From the NCBI RefSeq assembly GCF_000801105.2, contig NC_079514.1, positions 12,812,293-12,876,292 of the forward strand: DNA of 64,000 nucleotides, read 5' to 3'. The notes beneath the pieces were generated by a model. It was not told the origin of the DNA, searched no databases, and was given only the letters and a program-made list of their open reading frames with translations. Below are positions 1-11,392 of this stretch, piece by piece. The DNA is from Raphanus sativus. Taxonomy: Eukaryota > Streptophyta > Magnoliopsida > Brassicales > Brassicaceae. Numbering within the stretch: position 1 is the first letter of the stretch; each line of letters opens with the position of its first letter. A program made the translations under genes and the position numbers.

Positions 1-480
1 CATTTTAATGTAATATTTCTTATATTATATTATTTTTTAAAAAATAATAATAGTGACATGTGACATCTTTTGGAAAACTTTTTAATTCTGATGTAGATGC
101 TCCATGGAGCCCCAAAAAGTTCTTATATTTTATATTTAATTATTATTCATTTTATTTATATTTCATATTTACTTATTTTTATTTTTAATAATGTCAGCTG
201 GCATCTTTTGAGAAATATTATATTTAGTTTTTTCTGGAAATAATAAAAATGTAAACTAAATGTAAAAAAATGTAATACTACATTTTCTTATATTGTATAT
301 ATTTTTATTCTAATTTTTGGATTTATTTATTCAACTTTTCAATATAAAATAGTAATAATTTCTTATGTTATATTCTTTTGAAAAAAAAATAATATTGACA
401 TGTGGCATCTTTTGGTGAATTTTTTAACGCTGATGTGGACGTTCTATGGAGTCTCAAAAGCGAACTTTTAATAGTATAGA
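1..480 (-). mobile_element. Helitron, 5' end (partial, runs off the window)
   Basis: Read on the minus strand from position 480, the sequence begins TCTATACTATTAAAAG after an A, which is the usual 5' start of Brassicaceae Helitrons (TC start, insertion between A and T). Just inside lies a motif containing GACATGTGGCATCTTTTGG (about 397-416). Diverged copies recur at about 55-75 and 193-212, so the inner part is itself repeated. No coding sequence and no 3' hairpin are seen; the rest lies outside the window. This is probably a non-autonomous copy. Confidence 0.6.
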
Positions 481-744
481 TTATCACGATGCCTAAAAGC
501 ATACCATTTTATAGTATTTTTAGATTTAAAAATAATCCCTTCAAAGTATTGTAACTAAAAGTGTCCAACATATATTATCTTAATTATAAGCACTTTTGCC
601 AAACACATCAACGGTTTTAGTGGCTTGTCCTCTAAATTGATCATGATCGCTTTATTTTCCAGATGAATTATGTATATTATTATCTAAGAGTAGTGTTGGC
701 GTGTAAAATCCAATCTCCAACACACTACAAGAAAACGCGTCTAT

Positions 745-1240
745 AACGACGACTCGTTACGAGGAAATTATTTCCTCGTAAATTTACATGGTGTTTACGA
801 CGATGTTACGAGTAAATAAATCGTCGTAAATTCGTTGTAAAGTTACAACGAAAACGTTTCGTCGTAAACCCAATGTAATTTTACAAGGCTTTTACGTGGA
901 AAGCCCAATTCGTCGTAAACTCATTGTAAATATACAAGTCATTTACGACGAATCATGTAACCGTTAGTTTTGGTGAAAATGTGCATATAGTGTGGTTTAA
1001 AGTAACTAACTTCGTTGTAAAATCATTGTAAATTTACGAGTGATTTACGTGGAAAGCCCAATTCGTCGTAAACTCATTGTAAATATACAAGCCATTTACG
1101 AGGAATCATGTAACCGTTACTTTTGGTGAAAACGTGCATATAGTGGGGTTCAAAATAAACTAACTTCGTTGTAAATTCGTTGTAAATAAGATGTAAAAAC
1201 GATGTAAAAGCAAAGTAAAACATTTCGTTGTAAAATCCAT
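745..1240. repeat. CACTA 5' subterminal repeat region
   Basis: About 500 bp are packed with variants of a 9-10 bp word (CGTCGTAAA, TTCGTTGTAAA, TTACGACGAA) in both orientations. A longer unit, containing TCATTGTAAATATACAAG and then a stretch ending TGTAACCGTTA, occurs twice (about 920-1000 and 1073-1140). In En/Spm such subterminal words bind the element-encoded TNPA protein and are needed for excision. Here that role is inferred from position and repetition. Confidence 0.85.
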
Positions 1241-1274
1241 GTTATACCTTCACCTACCACTTACGAAAATCGTC

Positions 1275-1283
1275 TATATATAT
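1275..1283 (+). promoter_or_regulatory. TATA-like box of the TNPD transposase gene
   Basis: The string TATATATAT lies about 70 bp before the transposase ATG and directly after the 5' subterminal repeats, so transcription would begin inside the element. The transcription start is inferred. Confidence 0.5.
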
Positions 1284-1351
1284 GATCATTTCTCAATTCA
1301 AATAACACACAAACGAAATCAAAGAAAAAAAACCAGAAAAAAGAAAAACAA

Positions 1352-4300
1352 ATGGCTGATGGCTTCAATATTTACGAGTTACGAAGTTGGATGTATTCGC
1401 ATAAAGATGATTCCGGTAGAGTGACGGATGCATTTCTAAGCGGGCTAGAGACATTCATGCACCAGGCGGGCTGTACACCGATCACGCAGGAAAGCGGTAA
1501 GATGTTCTGCCCTTGTCGGAAATGCGAGAATTCAAAATTTGCTCGTAGTGAAACTGTATGGAAGCACTTACTAAACAGAGGATTTACACCACAATATTAT
1601 ATTTGGTATCAACATGGGGAGGGTTATGGTGGAAATGAAGCTAGTAGTAGTAATAATTTTGAAGCTGCTGGTAATAGTGAAGAACCGAATCATTTGCATA
1701 ATGAATCTAGTTATCATCAGGAGGAGCAGATGGTAGATCATGATAGGGTTCAAGACATGATTACTGATGCATTTTTAGAAACAACTACAACAATAGCTCA
1801 TGAAACTGGAAATGTAGAAGAACCTAATTTGGATGCAAAAAGGTTTTATGAAATGTTAGATGCTGCAAATCAACCAATCTACACTGGTTGTAGAGAAGGT
1901 CTCTCTAAATTGTCTCTAGCAGCTAGGATGATGAACATTAAAACGGATCATAATTTACCTGAGAATTGCATGGATGCTTGGGCGGAGTTGTTCAAAGAGT
2001 ATTTGCCAGAAGACAACGTGTCAGCTGAATCTTATTATGAGATTCAGAAATTGGTTTATAGTCTTGGGTTGCCTTCGGAGATGATAGATGTTTGCATCGA
2101 CAACTGCATGATCTACTGGAAGGATGATGAGAAGTTAGAAGAGTGTCGATTCTGCAAGAAACCACGATTCAAGCCGCAAGGACGTGGGAGGAATAGGGTA
2201 CCGTACCAAAGGATGTGGTACCTACCCATTAAAGACAGGTTAAAAAGATTATACCAATCGGAGAGGACTGCTGCATGGATGAGGTGGCATGCTGAACATG
2301 TCCAGAAGGATGGCGAGGTCGCTCACCCATCAGATGCAAGGGCGTGGAAACATTTCAACAAGGTATACCCAGATTTCGCTGAAAATATTCGGAATGTCTA
2401 TCTTGGGTTATGCACCGATGGATTTAGTCCATTTGGTATGTCTGGGAGACAGTATTCTTTGTGGCCAGTTATTCTTACGCCGTACAACCTGCCGCCGGAT
2501 ATGTGCATGGAACAAGAATTTCTATTCTTGACCATATTAATCCCTGGGCCGAAGCATCCAAAACGGTCGTTGGATGTATTTCTTCAACCACTGATACAGG
2601 AGCTAAAGGAGTTGTGGTCAGAAGGGGTAAGAACTTATGATTGTTCCACGAAAACCAATTTTACGATGCGAGCAGTTCTGCTGTGGACGATAAGTGACTT
2701 TCCTGCTTATGGAATGTTGTCTGGCTGGACAACTCATGGAAGGTTATCTTGTCCATATTGTCATGGATCTACGGATGCTTTTCAACTGAAGAATGGTAGA
2801 AAGAGTTGTTGGTTTGATTGTCATCGTCGATTTCTTCCTGTTGCCCATCCTTACAGAAGAAATAAGACATTGTTTAGGAAAAACAAAGTTGTCAGAGACA
2901 GTCCTCCTCCATATCTCACAGGCCAGCAGATCGAGGAGGACATTGATTATTACGGAGCTCAGAAAACTGTGAAGCAAGGAGGAAACTGGCATGTTCCTGG
3001 TAATATGCCTGATGGGTATGGAGTTTCTCACAATTGGCATAAGAAAAGTATATTTTGGGAGCTACCTTACTGGAAAGATCTTCTTTTACGCCACAACCTG
3101 GATGTGATGCATATAGAGAAGAACTTTTTTGACAACATCATGAATACAATACTGAACGTCCCAGGGAAGACAAAAGATAACAAAAAGTCAAGGATGGACT
3201 TACCCGATATTTGCTCAAGAAGTGAGTTACATATCAAGAGCAATGGAAATGTTCCTGTTCCCATCTTTCGATTGTCATCAGAAGCGAAGTCAACTTTGTT
3301 TGACTGGGTTGCATCAGAAGTGAAGTTTCCTGATGGTTACGTTTCAAATCTGTCAAGATGTGTTGAACGAGGTCAAAAGTTTTCAGGAATGAAGAGTCAT
3401 GATTGTCATGTGTTTATGCAACGACTACTTCCATTCGCTTTTGCTGAGCTCCTTCCAACAAATGTACATGAAGCACTTGCAGGTAAATATTAATTAATAA
3501 TATACATATATATATATATATACTATGAAATGTTACTAATTTGGGTTATATTTGCAATATGCAGCGATCGGAGCTTTCTTCAGAGACCTTAGCACACGTA
3601 CGTTCAAGGAAGAAGTCATCGAACAACTTCATGAGAACATCCCGATCATAGTGTGCAACCTAGAGAAGATATTTCCTCCATCATTTTTTGACGTCATGGA
3701 ACATCTAGTTGTCCACCTCCCGTACGAAGCATTACTTCGCGGACCTGTTCACAATGGATGGATGTATCCATATGAGCGCTCTATGAAACATTTGAAGGGG
3801 AAAGCAAGAAATCTTGCAAAGGTGGAAGGTTCGATTGTGGCTGGAAGTTTGACAGCAGAAACATCTAACTTCACATCATACTACTTTGCTTCAACGGTTC
3901 GTACGAGGAAAAGAGTTCCTAGAAGATATGATGATGGTGGAGTACCGCAATCTTATGCAGTAGACGGTGTTCCTGACATTTTCTGCCAAATTGGACGGTT
4001 TGGTGGTAAACTGAGAGAAGTATGGTGGTCCAGTGATGAGGATAAGCATAGTGCCCACACTTATATTCTGCTCAACTGCGAGGATGCTGTGATGCGTTCT
4101 TTTGAAAGGTAAATAATATTCGTGTGTATTATATGATATGATGTTAATTAATTATATGATATGATGCATTTGTTTAATTTGCAGCTTGTTTGTATCTCAA
4201 GTTGAAGAAGCAATACCAGGAATATCCGGAACCGAGGTGGATGCAAGGAAAGATAAGCACTTTGTCAAGTGGTTAAAAGGACAGGTAATATTAACATATT

Positions 4301-5043
4301 AAGTAATCTTTGGTACTATTATTGATAATGTAAAATTCTAACAGTGATGTATTAATTTGTAGGTTGATTATGACGATCCATATTATCCTGTATGGTTTCA
4401 TGATTTGATCCAAGGTCCAGTAGCAAAGGTCACCACATCATCTATGTACTTCACACGAGGTTTCACTTTTCATACATATGAGTATGGGAGACGTCGGGCA
4501 ACAAGCAACTACGGGATATGTGTGAAAGGTGAAACAGACTTTTACGGGATCTTGCAAGAGATTATTGAAGTGGAATTTCCAGGGTTGTTGAAGCTAAAAT
4601 GTGTCCTCTTCAAATGCGAGTGGTTCGACCCGGTGGAGAACCGTGGTGTTCGGTTTAACAAATTTGGTGTTGTGGATATCCATTCTGGGAGAAGATATAA
4701 CAAATTCGAGCCTTTCATCTTAGCTTCCCAAGCCGAACAAGTTAGCTTCCTTCCATACCCTCGCCTTCGAAGTTCTGGGATAAATTGGTTAACTGCTATC
4801 AAAATAACACCTCGTGGACGGATTGTTGCTGGAGAAGAACCAACTTTGCAAGAAGAAGATGCAATCAATGAAGTTGAGGTACCTGATCAACAAACTGATG
4901 AAATTCTTTTGATCGACCCGGATAACCGTCAATATGAAGATCTTCCCGAAGATGTGACGGATGAAGCACGTGAAGATGAGTTCGATAGAAGCGATGATGA
5001 TCATTGTAGTGATGTTGATGAGAACTCAAACGATTCTTCATGA
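1352..5043 (+). CDS. CACTA transposase TNPD (TNP2-like), intact, 4 exons
   Basis: This is the transposase that recognises and cuts the ends of CACTA elements. Exons are 1352-3482, 3565-4108, 4185-4284 and 4363-5043, with GT/AG borders and compatible phases, giving 1151 aa without a stop. The N-terminus (about residues 8-85, WMYSHKDDSGRVTDAF and a later CPCRKC cysteine cluster) looks like the Transpos_assoc domain. The middle holds the Transposase_21 core (LCTDGFSPFG; DVMHIEKNFFDN). Exons 1-2 encode a DUF4218-like region (FAELLPTNVHEAL; PPSFFDVMEHLVVHLP; GWMYPYERSMKHLKG). Exon 4 holds a DUF4216-like region (SNYGICVKGETDFYG; FKCEWFD) and an acidic tail. The ATG at 1352 follows the TATA-like box and starts the first domain. 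Intron 1 contains a TA microsatellite. Length and domain order match complete plant TNPD proteins. Confidence 0.93.
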
Positions 5044-5244
5044 TGTAAAATATGTAACAAATGTTGATTTTTATTAGAAGATCTTTTTTTCATATGTGTA
5101 TCAAATTCTATTTTATATAATATGCATTTAAAAAAAAAATTGGAGTTTATGGCTTCAGTTGGAAAAAGAGGTTGAATGTGTAGAAGATATGATAGTATAG
5201 ATATGTAAGTTTAGGGTTTAGGGATTTTGATTTTCGGGGTTTCA

Positions 5245-5583
5245 CATATATCGTTGTAATTTCGTTATAAAAAAAAACGCGGGCCTGGTAATTTCCTCGT
5301 AAAGTTTAGTTTCGTCGTAACTTCGTTGTAAACCATGAATCGGGGTTTAGGGATTTGATTTGTGGTTTCAAAGATTCGTTGTAAACACGTCGTAAACAAA
5401 AAAAGCGGGCCTGGTACTTTCGTCGTAATTCATTAAAGCACGTGTTCTCGTAAATTCGTCGTAAACTGAAACACGGGCCTGGTAAATTCCACGTAAACCC
5501 AAAAACGCGGGCCTGGTACTTTCGTCGTAAACCCAAAAACGCGGGCCTGGTATATTCCTCGTAAATTTACGACGAATTTACGA
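5245..5583. repeat. Internal cluster of subterminal-type repeats between the two transposase genes
   Basis: This non-coding stretch carries the same CGTCGTAAA-type words as the element ends, plus five copies of the core CGGGCCTGGTA (about 5279, 5405, 5475, 5508 and 5541). A related GCCCTGGTAAA sits next to the 3' terminus at about 8092. The cluster lies directly upstream of the TATA-like box of the second gene. It may be a transposase-responsive promoter, or the remains of another element's end. Both readings are inference. Confidence 0.75.
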
Positions 5584-5598
5584 GGAACGTGTTTTCTT

Positions 5599-5605
5599 TA
5601 TATAT
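5599..5605 (+). promoter_or_regulatory. TATA-like box and 5' UTR intron of the second CACTA gene
   Basis: TATATAT at 5599-5605 is followed by a CT-rich leader. A splice donor after CTCTAAG at 5665 and an acceptor at 5851-5852, three bases before the ATG at 5856, suggest a 5' UTR intron at 5666-5852. The second gene therefore appears to have its own promoter. Confidence 0.5.
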
Positions 5606-5855
5606 GCAACGCCTCTGAACGAGGCTTCCTCGTTCATTCCTCACAAATCTCCCTCTCTCTCTAAGGTAACTCCTCTCTCTCTCTCTCTAGTTAGTTTTTT
5701 TTTTATAATTAGTTTAGGTGGTTAGTATAGGGAATTAGTTTAGAGAATTAGTTTAGGGAATTAGTTTAGGTGGTTAGTATAGAGAATTTTTATTAAAAAT
5801 AATTAATTAATAGTGTTGTGATTTTTAATTATTTTTTTTTTTAATAATGTAGATC

Positions 5856-7522
5856 ATGGCTCCTAGGAAAAAACCACCACCGACTTATCATGAGATGTTT
5901 GGCGACGGTGTCGGGACGTCTTCTTCTTCCGGCGGCCGAGCATCTTCTGATGCCGTTCCGGACTCTCAGACATCTCAGAGAGTTTGAAGTCTTCCTCCCG
6001 CACCTCACATGGCTCCACCTCCGCCACCAGCAGCTCAGATGGCTCCACCTCCTCCACCAGCAGCTCCGCAGGAGCCCATTCCAGGGGTAGATGTTCATCC
6101 AGACTTGCGGGTGCCTCCTCATGCACCATACGCAAGATATACAGTGGAGGATTTGCTTTCCGCGCCTGGACGGGAGGGTATGGACGTTTTGGACCCCGAT
6201 AGACCGCCGGGTACTTATTGGTAAGTAAATTTATAATTTAAAAATTTCAAATCATTTTTATATATTTTATTAACAAGTTGGTTCAATTTGCAGGTTTGGG
6301 GCCAACAACCGTGTTTCCCGGAGCGTTTCAAAGACGATGAAGGGATACCTCGACGGAGCTTATCCAAACTGGAGCTTGACTCCAGATCACGTCAAGACCA
6401 CTTGGTTTAATCAGTTTGCGGTAATTTTTCAATTTTCTTTTTTATATTTAATTTTATTATTTTTATTAATTATTAATAATTAATTATTAATGGTTTCATA
6501 ATTTTGTTTGTTTCAGCAAAGGTGGAATTGGTCCTTAGGAATCACCGAAATGGTGAAGAAGGAGTTCGAGGCAAAGGCGAAGACTCGCCTTACCAACACG
6601 GTCTCGGATTGGAAGGATAAGTGGGAGATCTACGGCTATGACGGGAAGCCCACTGGGGTCACCAAGGATGTCTGGGATGGCCTCATCGCCTTTTGGAAGC
6701 TACCCAGCTCAATCCGGAAGGCCAACTCCTGCTCCGCTTCCCGTAGGACCAAGGATAAAGACGGGAATTTGCCTATGCTTCATACCACCGGGCAAAAACC
6801 TCATGCCGGGATCCGTCTCGACGCTGTAAGTTTTAGTTGTAATATTTATTTTATTAATAAATTTGAATTTCAATATTTAATATTTTATTATTGGTTTTTG
6901 TAGTTTGAGAAGACCGGAGTCATGCCATCTTTGTCCGACCTCTTCAAGATGACTCACGCCAAACCGGACGGGACTTTTGTTGATCCTGCATCTGAGAAGC
7001 TCTTCAACACTGTGGTTGCTCGGGTTGATGAGCGGGAGACGCAACTTACCCAGCAGTCTCCGGATGGATTACCCGTCAAATTGACGACGGAAGAGGTCGA
7101 CAGGATCTTCGAGGAGGTAAAATTTAAAAGCTTTTGTTTAAATTAATTTTACTATTTCAACAATATTAACTATTTAATATTATTTTTTGTAGGTCGCTCC
7201 AAGAAAGAAGGGCCGGACGGTGGGAATCGGTTCTGTAAACGAAGTCGCAAGGGCGACTTCGTCTTACTCTTCTAGACGGGCCCAAGAGACTTCTCAGATG
7301 CAGGCTCGATTGGATACCCAGCAGGAACGTTTATACTCTCTCGAGAACCTGTTGGATATTATGGCGATGGGGAACCCGAACATGCAGAGAGCGTTGGCGG
7401 CCAGACGAGAAGCTCTCGGGATGCAACAACGGGATCCCGAATCTACCGATCCAGTGGGAGCGGGAACGAGCGGAGAGGGACCGAGCGGGACCGGCTACTT
7501 TGATGATGTATCGCTCCCGTAG
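5856..7522 (+). CDS. CACTA second gene, Ptta/En/Spm (Transposase_24-like) family, with an in-frame TGA
   Basis: Five exons are read: 5856-6220, 6294-6420, 6517-6825, 6904-7116 and 7193-7522, all with GT/AG borders and fitting phases. The first ATG (5856, MAPRKKPPPTYHEMFGDG) is in frame with the rest but is cut by a TGA at 5985-5987. A second in-frame ATG at 6009 opens a 396-aa protein starting with a proline-rich stretch (MAPPPPPAAQ). The body (GANNRVSRSVSKTMKG; WNWSLGITEMVKKEFEAKAKTRL; then LTTEEVDRIFEEV) resembles the Ptta/En/Spm plant transposase family, and the last exon contains a Gln/Arg-rich coiled-coil-like part. TnpA-type proteins bind the subterminal repeats. The TGA is probably a point mutation (CGA to TGA is the simplest), so the protein may be lost or may start at 6009. 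Confidence 0.8.
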
Positions 7523-7679
7523 ATTTTTATTTTTATAATTTTGTTTTGTAAAATATTAAAACTTAAATTTTATTTATGGAATATTTATTTTCTAAACAAT
7601 TGTTTTTTATTATTTGAAATTTTAATTTTTATAATTTCCAAATTTATTATAAATAAAAATAAAATAATAAATGAAATTA

Positions 7680-8090
7680 ATATAATTAATATAATAAATA
7701 AAATAACGATGTGAATTCGTCGTAAAGTTTACAACGAATTTACATCGAAGTACACGTAAATACGATGTAAACAATTACATCGAGTTTACAACGAAGGAGA
7801 TGTAAAGTCGTCGTAAATTTTACAACGAATTTACATCGAATAATTACATCGAATTTACATCGAAATCTTTACAACTGCTTTACGACGAATCTTTACGAGT
7901 TAGTTACAACGAGTGTTTACGTGGACATTACGACGAATGCTTTCATTCGCCTTTACGACGAATTCATTAACTCGTAACCGTTACGTGGCGTTTACGACGA
8001 ATCTTCTTTTACGACGGACGAATAACAACGAATCATTTTTCGAGGTAAATTCGTCGTAATCCCCCTTTTACAACGAATTTACAACGAATA
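7680..8090. repeat. CACTA 3' subterminal repeat region
   Basis: Dense TTACGACGAA, TTTACAACGAA and ACATCGAATTTACA words fill the last 400 bp before the 3' terminal repeat, mostly in the orientation opposite to the 5' end. This mirrors 745-1240 and is the usual CACTA arrangement. Confidence 0.85.
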
Positions 8091-8248
8091 TCGCCCTGGT
8101 AAACAATATGTTTTCTTGTAGTGACAGTTTGAGTTATTTTTTATTCAAAAATTTGATCTGTTTGATCCATGAGAAAAAAAAATCATACCCACATCACTTT
8201 TATTTTTTTATTTTTGCGAGTAATCCACGTAATCCAAAAATAATATTC

Positions 8249-9227
8249 TTTTTTTTTTCACTGACCAATACTTTTATTCGATCTTCAGTCTGAAACTTTA
8301 CAACAAGATACTAGCAGAAGACAAGAGCTCCAGAAAATAGGAGAAACTAAGCAGGCAGATAACATACTATCTCTTGAAACTACAGCCCAACTGGAAAACT
8401 TAAGAACATAGATAAACCTAGAGACAGTTCAAACATGGCTACAGACACTATCCAAAGAGACTGAAACAAGACCAACTGGATGGCTAAGACCAGAGAACAA
8501 AACAATAAGAATGGATTAAACAGAAGTTAAGAACATGGCCACGGACCAGAACATTTGCTTATCCCTCGTCCCAGAGATCTCTTACCAGCGAGGCCGCAAT
8601 AATAGTCCCGGTGACCAACAATCTCTGAAAGAACCATCCAAACAACTAGAAGCACAGACTTTGGGGGATAATCACAGCAGAAAACCGATTTAACAAGCTC
8701 AAAACGCCAACCACAGAAGACACCGACTGCAAAGGGGAGGAAACTGAGAGAGCTCTCCTCAGAACAGCACAGCCGTCTCAAGATAGTGCTTCCACGAGCA
8801 AGGTAAACGGATCCAAAGGACACAAACCCTTCACCAGCACATCCAAGAGCCATCAAGCAGAGAGAGGCTAGAGGGGATAACATGACGGAGAGACCGTCAG
8901 ATCTGAAATAAAAGTAAGACCATACCGCTACAAGCCACCTGCAAACAGCTCAACCAGTCTCAAAGAAAAGAACTGAAAGCCATCAAAAACCATCCATAGA
9001 TCAAACGGATAGAAGCCGGATCACCGAGACAAAATAAAATCTAACTCGGAGGAACCGTTGTTAATCCGCCAAAAGAAAGCACGAAAACAGAACAGATGCG
9101 AAAAGGAACAAATATAAACAGAGGGGGGGCACAGCTCCGGTGCTAGAGAAGCCACCGGAGCCGGCGAGCAAAGAAAACTGGATCTAAGTTTTTTGAGAGA
9201 AGGGGGAAGATGAACAGTGAGAGGAGG
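8249..9227 (-). mobile_element. Non-LTR-type retroposon, 979 bp, no clear coding capacity
   Basis: The 17-bp sequence ATCCAAAAATAATATTC occurs at 8232-8248 and again at 9228-9244. The left copy is followed at once by ten T on the plus strand, that is, an A tail for a minus-strand element, with an AATAAAAG signal about 20 bases inside it. This is the signature of target-primed reverse transcription. The body is GC-richer than its flanks. The longest minus-strand frames (118 and 70 codons) resemble no protein I know. Size, tail and lack of coding potential fit non-autonomous Sadhu-like elements or a LINE-mobilised transcript; the family name is a guess. Confidence 0.8.
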
Positions 9228-9244
9228 ATCCAAAAATAATATTC

Positions 9245-11392
9245 ATACTAATAAAAATAATTGTTTTATTTGTTTTTTCTAAAACTAACATAAATAGTAT
9301 ATTGATAACTGAAATTTTATATATTTTTCAAAAAATATATTTATTTTAAAACAAATTTCTGTTTTCTTTAGGTAAAAACTTTAAACTTTTTGCGGATTAG
9401 CAAATAATCGTGATTTAAATTCGACCAATCCATACATGCATAGTCATTCTCATTACCAATACCCACTTACGTGGTTCATTTTTTCCAAATCAATCTGCAT
9501 TTGTCCGCAGTGGATCAAACGAAATGCGGCCCACAGAACATAATTAAAATTTACAGACTAGATAAGCCTTTATAACCAAAATAGTTCTTCACAGAATTTA
9601 ATTGAAAAAAATTGTCAAAACAGAACAAAAATAGTATTGTTGTCCTTTTGGTATAATACCATCCTTAAATTGTATTTTAGTGTATATTTTTATAATCCGA
9701 AAACTAACCATTTATTAATCAAATTAAACACATTAAACAAAATTTAAAAGTTTAATTGAATTTTAAAAAGTTTAATGAAAAGGAAAAAAAAGTTTACAAA
9801 ATTTTAAACTTTTTAAACTTTTAATAAAGATAAAACTTTGTATAACATTTTTTATAAAGCTTATTTAACGTTTTATTGAAAACTTCTTTTAAAAGTTTAT
9901 TTTTTATAAAGTTTATAAAGTTTACTTTTATTAAATTTTTGTTAGACATTTTACAAAGTTTTATTTTATTAAAAAAATTTACAAGTTTTATTTTGATTTT
10001 TTTTTACAAATGTTTTTAAAAAGTTAAAATTAATTTTTAAAAAATTATTAAAAAGGATAAAACGACGTTTAAAGAACTTTAATAAAAAAACATTTTTGAC
10101 AAGGTAAATTGACCTACACACGTTTTAGGTAAATTAAAGTATTACAAATATTTTAAAAATATTTTTTAACTGAAACTTCCATATTTTCGCTAAAATCAAG
10201 TTTTTTTTATCTGTAGAATGCATTTTCTACAAAGTGTAGAACCAAGAAAAAAAATTCATAAACAGATTCTACCTCATATAACCATTTGAGTAGTGTCTAG
10301 ATTTCACATTTTTATAATTTCAAAATATCTTATAAAAGTAAAAACTGCATTCGAAGAAAAACAGCCAACTTTACAATTAATAGAATTCGAATTTCTCATA
10401 TTTATAAGTTAATTTAAAACTACATTGTTCATTCTAAGAAAATGATATATTTATTTAATATAGAGTTGAATTTCTACTAATCCATTTTCTATAGAAGACT
10501 AAATCTACTTTTAATAAAAAATAATTTAAAATTTTAATTTATCAAGTTTTTCAACAATAAAAATACTAGTTTGTGTACGTGGTGTTTTATCAATTGTTTC
10601 TATTTTGTAATTTTCTGCCTAGTACTAATGATAACATTTGACATCTAAACTATTAAGGCTGAAGTACACTTAACTATGTCCCCTTAAAGTTGCTCAAATA
10701 TTACAAAGGACTGCCACTGCATTTAAAACAAATAATTAATCTAAATTACTATTATTATCTAACCGGATTTGGCCAGATTTGGCTGGATGATTTACTTACC
10801 AAACTTTTTTTTTTCTGACATCACTTACCAAAAACTTAAAATGTACGTTTAATATCCTGTGCATTTAATATCCTGTGCATTGTAATTTTATATCTTATAT
10901 ATTATACACATGACATTAAAAAACACCTGTCAAATGTTAGTGAGTCACCGCATTTGTATTTTTAATTTTAATAATAGCATTTACATTACAGAATAATTTA
11001 TATATACAATGTAATACTTGCACAAATAGATTAACATTTGGGTTGATATATAGATTCAAAATTGTCATCAATAACGATCCACTTAATCATTTATAAAACA
11101 CAGTAATTACCAATGGTTTAGAAATTTATAATGATTTTATAAATTAAAAACAATCAATAACCATTATTAAAAAATGTTTTCAATATATATAAGAAAAATA
11201 CAATAAAAAGATTAATTTCATATACTAACTTAAATTATAGTTTTTATATTTGACATTAAACTTGAAGAATATAATATATATGATTATTTATAAGATGATA
11301 CATATAAAATACTATTAATTATATAATTATTTATATGATGGACCAATACAATTAATTATATGATGACATATATAGGATACATAATAGTGACT
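9245..11392. other. AT-rich spacer, no gene seen
   Basis: No long open frame, splice-bounded coding segment or RNA gene is visible. A T/A-homopolymer-rich patch with many AAAGTTTA and TTTAAAAAG words lies at about 9720-10100; it looks like low-complexity sequence. Confidence 0.6.

Larger units (their letters stand above)
723..8123 (+). mobile_element. Complete CACTA (En/Spm-type) DNA transposon, 7401 bp
   Basis: The element starts CACTACAAGAAAAC at 723 and ends with its reverse complement at 8123, a perfect 14-bp terminal inverted repeat. It is flanked by ACA at 720-722 and again at 8124-8126, the 3-bp target duplication expected of CACTA elements. Both ends carry dense short repeats related to TTACGACGAA and CGTCGTAAA. 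Inside are two genes on the plus strand, a TNPD-type transposase (1352-5043) and a Ptta/En/Spm-family gene (5856-7522), each with its own TATA-like box. The intact termini, target duplication and long intact TNPD reading frame suggest a fairly recent insertion. Autonomy is doubtful because the second gene has an in-frame stop. Confidence 0.95.

Noticed and set aside
8527..8883. 118-codon minus-strand frame inside the retroposon as a protein gene
   Set aside because: No recognisable domain, starts in the middle of the element and the composition looks like chance frames in GC-richer non-coding RNA-derived DNA.
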